Shown here in pieces: positions 50,919-58,740 of a DNA stretch of 64,000 bases. The DNA is from Pseudoduganella flava (GTDB lineage: Bacteria; Pseudomonadota; Gammaproteobacteria; Burkholderiales; Burkholderiaceae_D). The stretch lies in NCBI RefSeq assembly GCF_007830495.1, contig NZ_VLKW01000008.1:279787-343786 (forward strand), in the 5' to 3' direction. The first letter of the stretch is position 1, and the number at the start of each line of letters is the position of its first letter. A program made the translations under genes and the position numbers. The notes beneath the pieces were generated by a model. That model was not told where the DNA came from and ran no database searches. It saw only the letters and a list, made by a program, of their open reading frames with translations.

Positions 50919-52178
50919 CTACAGCCCTGCCAGGAATTCCCGCACCGCCCGGCTGAACGCCACCGGCTGCTCCACCGCCGCAATATGCGACGCCTCCGCC
51001 AGCACGACAAGCCGTGCGCCCGGGATCGCGTTGGCGATCGTTTCGGACATCGCCACCGGCGCTCCCTGATCCAGTGCGCCCGCGATCACCAGTGTCGGCA
51101 CGACGATGCCGGGCAGGCGGGCTGTCGTGTCGACGTTGCCTACCGCGTCGCAGCAGGTGACGTAACCGGCCGGGTCGGTGCTCGTCAGGCGGCGGCGCCA
51201 GCGGGCTACTGTGGCCGCTTGCGCGGCGCGGAACGCGGGGTGGAAGTAGCGGGCCATCACGGTGTCGGCGATCGCTTCGAGGCCGTGTTCGCGCACCGTC
51301 GCGACGCGCTGGCGCCAGCCTTCGCGGGCCGCTTCCGGGTAGCCGGACGTCGAGTTCGCGATCACCAGCGCGCGCACCATCTTCGGGTGCCGCAGCGCCA
51401 GTTCCTGGCCCACCATGCCGCCCATCGACAGCCCGATCCAGATGACCGGCCCCGTCGCCAGCTCCAGCAGCAGCCGGGCCGCGTCGTCGGCCAGCGCCGC
51501 CATGTCGTATGGGCCGTCCGGCGCGTCCGACCCGCCGTGGCCGCGGTGGTCGTAGGCGATCACGCGGCACTCAAGCGCCAGTTCGTTCGCCAGGTCGTCC
51601 CACATCGACAGGTCCATGCCCAGCGCGTGACTCAGCACGATCGTGTGGCGCGGTGCGCCGCCATGGCGTGGTTCACGCACGCTGTAGTGCAGCGCGGGAC
51701 GGCTGCCTGTGCGGCCTGTGCGGCCCACGCCCGGATGAACCGCCTGCGCCGGTGCGGCTGCCGCCGGTGCATAGCCGATCCGTTCGCCGATTTCGCGCAG
51801 GATCTTCTGCGTATGCGCGAACGCCGTGTTCGCGGCCGGCACGCCCGCATAGATCGCCGACTGCATCAGCACTTCCTTCACTTCGTCCGGCGCCATGCCT
51901 TGTTCGCCGCCCAGCAGCGCGGCGCGCACGTGCAGTTCGAATTCCTCCCACCGGCCCAGCGCGATCGTGATCGCCAGGACGATCGCCCGGCGCGTCTTTG
52001 CTTCGAGGCCGGGCCGGCCCCAGATTTCGTTCCATGCGAAGCGGGTGATCAGGTTCTGGAACTCGGCGTTGAAGTCGGTGGCATTGTCGAGCGAGCGGTC
52101 GACCCATTCGTCGCCCAGGATGCGGCGGCGGTTGCGCAGGCCGCGCTCGAAGTCGTGCTGGAAGGGGTCGTAGGTCAT
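50919..52178 (-). CDS. pcaCD: Fused 4-carboxymuconolactone decarboxylase / 3-oxoadipate enol-lactonase
   Basis: 419 residues in two domains. Residues 1-130 are PcaC-like (FERGLRNRRRILGDEWVDRS, WGRPGLEAKTRRAIVLAITI). After an Ala/Pro/Gly linker, residues 165-419 are an alpha/beta hydrolase of the PcaD type: nucleophile in GLSMGGMVGQ, aspartate in GALDQGAP, histidine in EASHIAA. The protein decarboxylates gamma-carboxymuconolactone and opens the enol-lactone to beta-ketoadipate. The order C then D is the reverse of the actinobacterial PcaL fusion. The start overlaps the pcaB stop by four bases, last in the leftward pcaHGB-pcaCD run. Confidence 0.93.
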   Translation of the reverse strand: MTYDPFQHDFERGLRNRRRILGDEWVDRSLDNATDFNAEFQNLITRFAWNEIWGRPGLEAKTRRAIVLAITIALGRWEEFELHVRAALLGGEQGMAPDEVKEVLMQSAIYAGVPAANTAFAHTQKILREIGERIGYAPAAAAPAQAVHPGVGRTGRTGSRPALHYSVREPRHGGAPRHTIVLSHALGMDLSMWDDLANELALECRVIAYDHRGHGGSDAPDGPYDMAALADDAARLLLELATGPVIWIGLSMGGMVGQELALRHPKMVRALVIANSTSGYPEAAREGWRQRVATVREHGLEAIADTVMARYFHPAFRAAQAATVARWRRRLTSTDPAGYVTCCDAVGNVDTTARLPGIVVPTLVIAGALDQGAPVAMSETIANAIPGARLVVLAEASHIAAVEQPVAFSRAVREFLAGL

Positions 52179-53575
52179 CGTGCGGATTCCATCGTGGAGG
52201 ATGCGGCTTCCTGCCGCAATTGAGAACGCAACTGAGCGAGCTGACGCACCGCGAGCCGCCGGGCCGGTGCCGCGGCAACGGCCGGGTCGAACAGCGCCTG
52301 CAACGCCGCCATGTCGCAGCGCTCACGCAGGTCGTCGTGCGCGGCGATCGCTTCCGGCAGCAGTTCGGCCAGGTGGCGGCCTTCGCGTACCGCCCGCTGC
52401 GACAGCGTTTCGACGAATGCGTGTGCCGCCGGGCGGCCGATCGCGGCGGCCAGCGCGATCGACAGCGCCTCCGCGAAGATCAGCCCCTGCAACGCATCGA
52501 TATTGGCGCGCATGCGGGCCGTATCGACCGTCAGGCCGTCGAACGCGTCGTTCAGCGCCTGCAGCGCGCCATGCGCGCCGATGAACAGCGGCGGCCATTC
52601 GGCCAGTTCGGCCTGCCAGTTGCCCAGGCCTCGCTCGTGCTGCTGGCCCATCGCCTGCAGCAGCGCGGCGGCATGCTGTGGCGCTCGGCCGGCCGCGGCC
52701 AGCGCGATCATCGCCGACACGGGATTGCGCTTGTGCGGCATCGCCGACGAGCCGCCGCGCCCCTGGCCGGAAGGTTCGGCCAGTTCGCCCACCTCGCCCT
52801 GTGCCATCAGCGCCAGGTCCGTCGCGAGCTTGCCCAGGCTGCCCGTCAGCACTGCGATTTCCATCCCCAGGCGCACCCATTCGTCGCGCTGCGTATGCCA
52901 CGGCGCGTCGGCTGTTTGCAGGCCCAGCTCGTGCGCGACGCGCTGCGCGACGGCATCGCCATGCTCGTCCAGCACGGCCAGCGTGCCGACGGCGCCGCCC
53001 AGCTGCAGGCGCAGCGCCCGCGCGGCCGCCTCACGCAGTCGCGCGCGGGCGCGCAGCAGCGGGGCCGTCCAGCCCAGCACCTTCCAGCCGAAGCTCGTCA
53101 CCTGCGCCGGCTGCATCAACGTGCGCGCCAGCACGGGTGTGTCGACGTGCGCCGCGGCCAGTGCCAGCAGGCTGTCGCACAGCCGCGCGAGGCTGGCCTC
53201 GATCAGCGCCAGCGCGTCGCGCGTGGCCAGCACCATCGCCGTGTCGACGACGTCCTGGCTCGTGCTGCCCCAATGCACCCAGGCGGCACACTCCTTGTCG
53301 TACAGCCCCACCGTGTGGGTCAGCTCCTTCACCAGCGGGATCGCGAGCGAGCCGGCGCGGCGGCTGGCGGCGATCAGCGCCGGGATGTCGTACAGCTGCG
53401 CGTTGCACACGCCCGCAATGGCCCGCGCGGCCGCGGCCGGGATGACGCCTTCCTCCGCTTGCGCGGCGGCCAGCGCCTGCTCGAAGCGCAGCATCGCCTG
53501 CACGATGGCAGCATCGTCGAAGACGGCGATCATGTCGCCCGTCGTCAGGAAACTGTCGAAGATCGATACGCTCAT
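52175..53575 (-). CDS. pcaB: 3-carboxy-cis,cis-muconate cycloisomerase
   Basis: 466 residues of the fumarase/aspartase superfamily. The signature loop is GGSSAMPHKRNPVSAMIALA; THTVGLYDKECAAWVHWGST contains the second conserved region with HWGSTSQD. It converts 3-carboxymuconate to gamma-carboxymuconolactone, the step after PcaHG. AAGGGAGAGC precedes ATG at 53575. It is eight bases behind pcaG and overlaps pcaCD. The C-terminal tail (LRSQLRQEAASSTMESAR) is a little longer than the catalytic fold needs. Confidence 0.94.
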   Translation of the reverse strand: MSVSIFDSFLTTGDMIAVFDDAAIVQAMLRFEQALAAAQAEEGVIPAAAARAIAGVCNAQLYDIPALIAASRRAGSLAIPLVKELTHTVGLYDKECAAWVHWGSTSQDVVDTAMVLATRDALALIEASLARLCDSLLALAAAHVDTPVLARTLMQPAQVTSFGWKVLGWTAPLLRARARLREAAARALRLQLGGAVGTLAVLDEHGDAVAQRVAHELGLQTADAPWHTQRDEWVRLGMEIAVLTGSLGKLATDLALMAQGEVGELAEPSGQGRGGSSAMPHKRNPVSAMIALAAAGRAPQHAAALLQAMGQQHERGLGNWQAELAEWPPLFIGAHGALQALNDAFDGLTVDTARMRANIDALQGLIFAEALSIALAAAIGRPAAHAFVETLSQRAVREGRHLAELLPEAIAAHDDLRERCDMAALQALFDPAVAAAPARRLAVRQLAQLRSQLRQEAASSTMESAR

Positions 53576-53583
53576 GCTCTCCC

Positions 53584-54087
53584 TTACACGTAGTCGAAGA
53601 ATACCGTCTCGTGCGGGCCTTGCATATGGATGTCCCAACGGTAGCTGCCGTCCGGCTCTCGCCGGGCCAGCAGCGTCGCGCGGCGTTCTTCCGGCACCTG
53701 CGCCAGCAGCGGTGATGGGGCCCCATCTTCCAGGAACACGGCCGTGAACTGGTGTTTTACCAGGCCGCGCGCGAACACGGTGACAAAGGCCGCCGGGCCA
53801 TCGGATTCGCCTTCGCCCAGCGACAGCCGGAAAGCGAACTCGCCGCCGGCGCCGCTGGGAATGCGCCGGAAGCCCGCCATCGGCTGCCGCGCTTCGGCGC
53901 CGGCAGCGTGCGGCGTCCATGCTTCCAGCTGGGCGTCGTCGATCGGCACGCCGTCGCCATCGTGGATGATGCCGTGGATCGTCACGGTGTGTGCGGCTGG
54001 CTCGGCGCGGTCGGACAGGTCCACCGCCCATTGCCACGCCTCGTGCGAGAACGGGCCGATCGTCTGCGAAGTGGTGATCTTGCTCAT
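53584..54087 (-). CDS. pcaG: Protocatechuate 3,4-dioxygenase alpha subunit
   Basis: 167 residues of the intradiol dioxygenase fold: TTSQTIGPFSHEAWQWAVDL at the N-terminus, HGIIHDGDGVPIDDAQLEAW in the first sheet, FVTVFARGLVKHQFTAVFLE near the C-terminus. Alpha subunits lack the iron ligands but shape the active site with PcaH. It is nine bases behind pcaH. The pair cleaves protocatechuate to 3-carboxy-cis,cis-muconate using O2. Confidence 0.94.
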   Translation of the reverse strand: MSKITTSQTIGPFSHEAWQWAVDLSDRAEPAAHTVTIHGIIHDGDGVPIDDAQLEAWTPHAAGAEARQPMAGFRRIPSGAGGEFAFRLSLGEGESDGPAAFVTVFARGLVKHQFTAVFLEDGAPSPLLAQVPEERRATLLARREPDGSYRWDIHMQGPHETVFFDYV

Positions 54088-54096
54088 GTGGTGTCC

Positions 54097-54795
54097 TTAA
54101 ATTCCCATCGGGGTGGCATCGCGTCCGCGCAGGACGATGTCGAATTCATAGCCCAGCAGGTGCTCGTGCATGGTCTCTTCCAGGCTGTAGCGGGAGACGA
54201 GGCGGCGCCGCGCCGCTTCATCGGGAATGCTCTGGAATATCGGGTCGTAGTCGAACAGCGGGTCGTTCGGGAAGTACATCTGCGTCACGAGCCGCTGCGC
54301 ATACACGTTCCCGAACAGCGAGAAGTGGATATGCGCGGGCCGGAACGCCTTGTGGTGGTTGCCCCACGGGTAGGGGCCCGGCTTGACCGTCACGAAGCGG
54401 TAACGGCCGTCGTCGTCCGTCAGCATCTTGCCCCAGCCGTTGAAGTTCGGGTCCAGCGGCGCGTTGTGCTGGTCCTTCTTGTGGCGGTAGCGGCCCGCCG
54501 CATTGCACTGCCAGACCTCGACCAGCGAATTGCGCACCGGCTTGCCGTCTTCGTCCGTCACCCGGCCGGTCACGACGATGCGCTCGCCGATGGCCTCGCC
54601 CGCGCAGCCGTCCGGCCGCGTCAAGTCGACGTTCGCGCCGATGATGGTCGATGACGGCATCGCGATGTTCGCCGTCACGGGGAGCGCCGCCGCGACGCGC
54701 AGCGGCGCCAGCAACGGGCCGCGCTTGACGGTGGATTTATAGGGCGGGTAGACGAGGTCCGGGTAGACGCCCGGCGGCACGGTGTCGAATTTCAC
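54097..54795 (-). CDS. pcaH: Protocatechuate 3,4-dioxygenase beta subunit
   Basis: 232 residues. The non-heme Fe(III) ligands are visible: tyrosine in NAAGRYRHKKDQ, tyrosine in KPGPYPWGNHHKAF, and two histidines in RPAHIHFSLFG. DGRYRFVTVKPGPYPW is the intradiol signature. The start is GTG at 54795 preceded by AAGGAGACCTGC; no ATG fits the family N-terminus. First gene of the leftward pcaHGB-pcaCD operon, divergent from an IclR gene, with a perfect palindrome between them. Confidence 0.95.
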   Translation of the reverse strand: MKFDTVPPGVYPDLVYPPYKSTVKRGPLLAPLRVAAALPVTANIAMPSSTIIGANVDLTRPDGCAGEAIGERIVVTGRVTDEDGKPVRNSLVEVWQCNAAGRYRHKKDQHNAPLDPNFNGWGKMLTDDDGRYRFVTVKPGPYPWGNHHKAFRPAHIHFSLFGNVYAQRLVTQMYFPNDPLFDYDPIFQSIPDEAARRRLVSRYSLEETMHEHLLGYEFDIVLRGRDATPMGI

Positions 54796-54893
54796 GCAGG
54801 TCTCCTTGTGTAATCGGGGTGCGACCATGGTAGGCAATTGCGGCCGGGACGCTCAAGCGGGGCAATGCACGGGGCGTCCGCTACTCGCACACC

Positions 54894-54912
54894 TTGTGCG
54901 ATAATCGCACAA
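54894..54912. promoter_or_regulatory. PobR/PcaU-type operator between pcaH and its IclR regulator
   Basis: TTGTGCGATAATCGCACAA is a perfect 9-1-9 palindrome, with an extra half-site CGCACA at about 54886. It matches the published PcaU/PobR-type GTGCGATAATCGCAC pattern and differs from the GTTCGATTATCGAAC sites before pcaI by the outer bases. Confidence 0.82.
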
Positions 54913-54927
54913 AACAGGAGATATTTG

Positions 54928-55695
54928 ATGGAGCAGGGCGCACCGCTGCCGCGCGACCTCGTCGCCGGGCTGGAAAAAGGCTTGCAGGTGATCGAGGCAT
55001 TCGACCAGGAACGCGCACGGCTGACGATCGCCGAAGTGGCGGCGCGCACTGGCCTGACGCGGGCCGCCGCGCGGCGCTACCTGATCACGTTGACGCACCT
55101 GGGCTATATGCGGCACGAGAACAAGCTGTTCTCGCTGACGCCGGCCGTGCTGCGGCTCGGCCAGTCCTACCTGCATTCGGCGCGGCTGCCGCGCATCGCC
55201 CAACCGCTGCTGTACCGGCTCGCGTATTCGCTGGGCGAGGCCGCGTCGTGCGGCGTGCTCGATGATGGCCAGCTGGTCTGCGTGGCCGCCGTCAGCGCGG
55301 GCCGCCTGGTGTCGACGACGCTGCAGCCGGGCACCCGCGTGCCCGCCTACTGCACCGCGAACGGCCGCGTGCTGCTGGCACACCTGCCGCCGGACGAGGT
55401 GGAGCGGTATCTCGCCACCGTCGAGCCGGAGCGGATCACGGCGCACACGATCGTGCACCGCGAACGCCTCGCACTGGAGATCGCGCGGGCGCGCGAGCAG
55501 GGCTATGCGCTGGTCGACCAGGAACTGGAGCTGGGTTTGCGGGCCATCGCCGTCCCGCTGCGCAACTTCCGCGGCGAGATCGTCGCCGCGATGAACGTCA
55601 GCGTGCACGAAGGGCGTATGCCGCTCGACGCAATGGTGGAGCGCTGCCTGCCCGCGATGGTGAAGATCCAGGCCGAGTTGTCGGCGCTGTTGTAG
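54928..55695 (+). CDS. IclR-family regulator of pcaHGB-pcaCD
   Basis: 255 residues. Helix-turn-helix in LTIAEVAARTGLTRAAARRY, then LITLTHLGYMRHENKLFSLT; the effector domain has SCGVLDDGQLVCVAAVSAGR and VPAYCTANGRVLLAHLPPDE. It belongs to the PcaU/PobR/PcaR branch and is paralogous to the regulator at 39.8 kb. Divergent from pcaH with a shared palindromic operator, so it probably activates pcaHGB-pcaCD in response to protocatechuate and represses itself. AACAGGAGATATTTG precedes the ATG. Confidence 0.9.
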   Translation: MEQGAPLPRDLVAGLEKGLQVIEAFDQERARLTIAEVAARTGLTRAAARRYLITLTHLGYMRHENKLFSLTPAVLRLGQSYLHSARLPRIAQPLLYRLAYSLGEAASCGVLDDGQLVCVAAVSAGRLVSTTLQPGTRVPAYCTANGRVLLAHLPPDEVERYLATVEPERITAHTIVHRERLALEIARAREQGYALVDQELELGLRAIAVPLRNFRGEIVAAMNVSVHEGRMPLDAMVERCLPAMVKIQAELSALL

Positions 55696-55704
55696 GGCAG
55701 GGCG

Positions 55705-56595
55705 TCAGGCCGCCTGCTCGGTCGCGTTGTGCGCCCGCTCGCGAAATTCCTTCGGCGTCACGCCCATCCGCTTGCGGAACAGCCGGCTGAAGTAGGCCGG
55801 GTCCTGGAAGCCCAGCTCGTAGCTGATCGTCGCGATCGACGCGGGCACGTAGGTGAGGTTGCGGCACGCTTCGAGCATCAGCCGGTCCTGCGTCATCTCG
55901 AACGCCGATTTGCCGGCCAGTTTCATGCACAGCCGGTTCAGGCGCGGCGCCGTCACGCGCAGCTCGTCCGCATAGCGGCCGACGAGCCATTGTTCGCGAA
56001 AGTGCTCCTCGATCAGCGCGCGGAAGCGGCTGAACAGTTCGAACTCGAGGCGGCCCGACTGGTCCGCCAGGCGGCGCTCCGTTTCCAGCCGGACCAGCAG
56101 CAACAGCACGCTGCGCGCCAGCCATTCCAGCATCAGCGCGCGGCCGTAGCGGGGCCCGGCCACTTCCAGCATCAGCTGCTGCAGCAGCGCGGAAACACGT
56201 TCCTGCAGCGTGGGATTCTCGTGCAGCCGCAGCGCCTGCGGGCGCACGAACAGCGGCGCGAACAGGTCCACCGACAGCACCACGTTCTGGTCCAGCGTCA
56301 GCACCCAGCCCTGCGCGTCCTTGGAAAAATCGAACGCATGCACGACGCTGGGGTGGATCGTGATCACCGTAGGGCCATCACAGTTCCACACCATCGAATC
56401 GACCTGCGCATTGACCTGGCCGGACATCAGGAACAGCACCTGGAACAGGCCGCGGTGCGTGTGCGGGCCGATGTGCCAGTCGTACAGGCGGCTGCGTGCC
56501 TCGATCGTCTCGATGTGCACGAACTCGGCGTTGTCGATCGGCGTATTGTCGCCATACAGGGCGAACTGGGGAATCTCGCGGGTCAGTCTCTTCAT
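55705..56595 (-). CDS. AraC-family regulator (PobC-like)
   Basis: 296 residues. The N-terminal cupin-like sensor has WHIGPHTHRGLFQVLFLMSG; the C-terminal double helix-turn-helix includes WLVGRYADELRVTAPRLNRL and IATISYELGFQDPAYFSRLF with RKRMGVTPKEFRE. This resembles PobC-type activators that turn on pobA in response to 4-hydroxybenzoate. It is divergent from pobA with 120 bp between, containing the direct repeats GTACAAG and ATACAAG that may be its binding sites. It is tail-to-tail with the IclR gene. Confidence 0.9.
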   Translation of the reverse strand: MKRLTREIPQFALYGDNTPIDNAEFVHIETIEARSRLYDWHIGPHTHRGLFQVLFLMSGQVNAQVDSMVWNCDGPTVITIHPSVVHAFDFSKDAQGWVLTLDQNVVLSVDLFAPLFVRPQALRLHENPTLQERVSALLQQLMLEVAGPRYGRALMLEWLARSVLLLLVRLETERRLADQSGRLEFELFSRFRALIEEHFREQWLVGRYADELRVTAPRLNRLCMKLAGKSAFEMTQDRLMLEACRNLTYVPASIATISYELGFQDPAYFSRLFRKRMGVTPKEFRERAHNATEQAA

Positions 56596-56715
56596 GGTCT
56601 CATGGGCGGCTGCGTAAAATAGTACAAGCTTTTCCCCGCTTCATCCATTTTTTTCTCGCGGTTGGGGCAGTACGATCCGTCTAACCAAAGAATTAATACA
56701 AGACGGAGACATCTT

Positions 56716-57882
56716 ATGCGTACCCAGGCAGCCATCATCGGCGCCGGCCCCGCGGGCCTGCTGCTGTCCCACCTCCTGCATTTGCAGGGCATCGAATCGG
56801 TCGTGCTGGAGACGCGCAGCCGGGCCGACATCGAATCGACGATCCGCGCCGGGGTGCTCGAACAGGGCACGATGGACATCCTCACCAATGCCGGCGTCGG
56901 TGAACGGATGCGCGCACAGGGTGCGCTGCACCACGGTATCGAGCTGGCGTTCGGCTGCCGCCGCCACCGCATCGACCTGACGGAACTGACGGGCAAGGCG
57001 ATCACCGTCTACCCGCAGCATGAAGTGATCCGCGACCTCGTCGCGGCCCGCCTGGCGGCACAGGGCCAGATCCTGTTCGAAGTGGCCGACGTGGCGATCG
57101 GCGGCATCGACACGGACGCGCCCACCGTCACGTTCACGTACCGGGGCGAGCACGAACGCCTGGAGGCCGACTTCGTCATCGGCTGCGACGGCTTTCACGG
57201 CGTGGCGCGCAATGCCATACCGGCAAGCGCCCGTCAGGAATTCCAGCGCACCTATCCGTTCGGCTGGTTCGGCATCCTCGTCGAGTCGGCGCCGTCGTCG
57301 CAGGAACTGATCTATGCGCAGCACGAACGGGGCTTCGCGCTGATCAGCACCCGCACGCCGACCGTGCAACGGCTGTACTTCCAGTGCGACCCGCACGACA
57401 GCGTCGAGCACTGGCCGGACGACCGCATCTGGGCCGAGCTGCATGCGCGCGTCGAGACGAGTGACGGCTGGCGCATCAACGAAGGCCGCATCTTCCAGAA
57501 GAACATCATCGGCATGCGCAGCTTCGTCTGCACGACGATGCGCCACGGCCGGCTGTTCCTGGCCGGCGACGCCGCCCACATCGTGCCGCCGACGGGCGCG
57601 AAGGGGATGAACCTGGCCGTCTCGGACGTGCGCTTCCTGGCCGAGGCGCTGGACAGCCATTACCGCGGCGGCGGCACGGCGCTGCTGGACGGTTACCCGG
57701 CCCGCGCGCTGCAACGCATCTGGCGCGCCGAATACTTCTCGTGGTGGATGACCCGCATGCTGCACACGTTCGCCGACGCCACGCCGTTCGAACGGGCGAT
57801 GCAGCGCGCGGAGCTGGAGAACGTCGTCGGTTCGCGCGCGCTGGCGCAGGCGCTGGCCGAGAACTACGTGGGCGCGTTCTGA
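56716..57882 (+). CDS. pobA: 4-hydroxybenzoate 3-monooxygenase
   Basis: 388-residue class A flavoprotein hydroxylase. FAD motif AAIIGAGPAGLLLSHLLHLQ at residues 5-24, then the DG motif FVIGCDGFHGVARNAI, and the GD motif LFLAGDAAHIVPPTGAKGMN. QHEVIRDLVAARLAAQ and YFQCDPHDSVEHWPDDRIW match PobA closely. It hydroxylates 4-hydroxybenzoate to protocatechuate with NADPH and O2, feeding pcaHG. ATG at 56716 has ACGGAGACATCTT upstream. The adjacent divergent AraC gene is its likely activator. Confidence 0.95.
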   Translation: MRTQAAIIGAGPAGLLLSHLLHLQGIESVVLETRSRADIESTIRAGVLEQGTMDILTNAGVGERMRAQGALHHGIELAFGCRRHRIDLTELTGKAITVYPQHEVIRDLVAARLAAQGQILFEVADVAIGGIDTDAPTVTFTYRGEHERLEADFVIGCDGFHGVARNAIPASARQEFQRTYPFGWFGILVESAPSSQELIYAQHERGFALISTRTPTVQRLYFQCDPHDSVEHWPDDRIWAELHARVETSDGWRINEGRIFQKNIIGMRSFVCTTMRHGRLFLAGDAAHIVPPTGAKGMNLAVSDVRFLAEALDSHYRGGGTALLDGYPARALQRIWRAEYFSWWMTRMLHTFADATPFERAMQRAELENVVGSRALAQALAENYVGAF

Positions 57883-57938
57883 CGCGTACCGGCGCGGGCA
57901 CGGTACACTGACGGTATCCACGTTCTCAGTGAACCATC

Positions 57939-58139
57939 ATGCGGCAAACCCTGATCGTGCTCGGCCTCGCGCTGCTGGCCGTCGGCCTGGCCTGGCCCTG
58001 GCTGCGCAAGCTGCCGCTGGGCCGGCTGCCCGGCGACATCCATGTGGTGCGCGAAGGCTTTTCGTTCCACTTCCCGATCGTCACGTGCCTCGTCATCTCC
58101 GTGATCGTGTCGCTCGTGATCTGGTTCCTGCGCCGCTGA
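57939..58139 (+). CDS. DUF2905 membrane protein
   Basis: 66 residues with two membrane helices flanking GRLPGDIHVVREGFSFHFPI, the DUF2905 signature. The function of the family is unknown. A TACACT element about 35 bp upstream is a candidate -10. It is convergent with the Lrp gene, 4 bp apart. Confidence 0.88.
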   Translation: MRQTLIVLGLALLAVGLAWPWLRKLPLGRLPGDIHVVREGFSFHFPIVTCLVISVIVSLVIWFLRR

Positions 58140-58143
58140 CGGC

Positions 58144-58611
58144 CTACAGCGGCAGCGCCGTCTGGTACTTCACCTCGCGCAGCGCCACGCTGGTGTTCAC
58201 CTGGGCCACGCCCTGCAGCTTGAACATCACCTCGTGCAGGAAGTTCTGGTAGGCCTCCATGTCCGGCACGATCACCTTGATCGTGTAGTCGGAGTTGCCG
58301 GTCGTCTCGTAGCACTCGACCACTTCGGGCCGCGCCTGCATCGCGCCCTCGAACGCCTCGACGACGCCGGCCGAGTGCCGGTTGAGCGTCACGTGCGCCA
58401 GGCAGCACACCATCAGCCCCACCTTGCGCCGGTCGACGATGGCCGCGTAGCGGGCGATGTAGCCGCTGTCCTCCAACTCCTTCTGGCGCCGCCAGCACGG
58501 CGTGGCGGACAGGCCCACGGCCTCGGCCAGTTCGGCCGTCGACATGCGGCCATCCTTCTGCAGCGCGGCAAGGATTTTAAGCGAAGCAGGGTCGAGAGAG
58601 GAATTTTTCAT
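58144..58611 (-). CDS. Lrp/AsnC-family regulator
   Basis: 155 residues. Helix-turn-helix in MSTAELAEAVGLSATPCWRR then QKELEDSGYIARYAAIVDRR; the ligand-binding RAM domain includes ECYETTGNSDYTIKVIVPDM. Lrp-type regulators bind amino acids. Divergent from the indolepyruvate oxidoreductase gene, it most likely controls that gene in response to an aromatic amino acid or its catabolite. ATG at 58611 follows an AGGGTCGAG-complement region and fits the family N-terminus (MKNSSLDPASLKIL). Confidence 0.9.
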   Translation of the reverse strand: MKNSSLDPASLKILAALQKDGRMSTAELAEAVGLSATPCWRRQKELEDSGYIARYAAIVDRRKVGLMVCCLAHVTLNRHSAGVVEAFEGAMQARPEVVECYETTGNSDYTIKVIVPDMEAYQNFLHEVMFKLQGVAQVNTSVALREVKYQTALPL

Positions 58612-58685
58612 TATTCGGTGTATTTCGAAAGGAATATTCCGGAAACCTAGCACACTTTAAAAGAACGAGAAAAATTATTCCGTCC
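58609..58685. promoter_or_regulatory. Candidate Lrp binding region
   Basis: ATTATTCGGT (about 58610) and ATTATTCCGT (about 58675) are near-identical direct repeats some six helical turns apart, with the perfect palindrome GGAATATTCC at 58631-58640 between. The region is AT-rich and separates the Lrp and oxidoreductase genes. Confidence 0.5.
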
Positions 58686-58740
58686 CGGCGAACTTATCAT
58701 TTCCGCACGGAGACTACAGCCCACGAGGCAAGGAATAACA

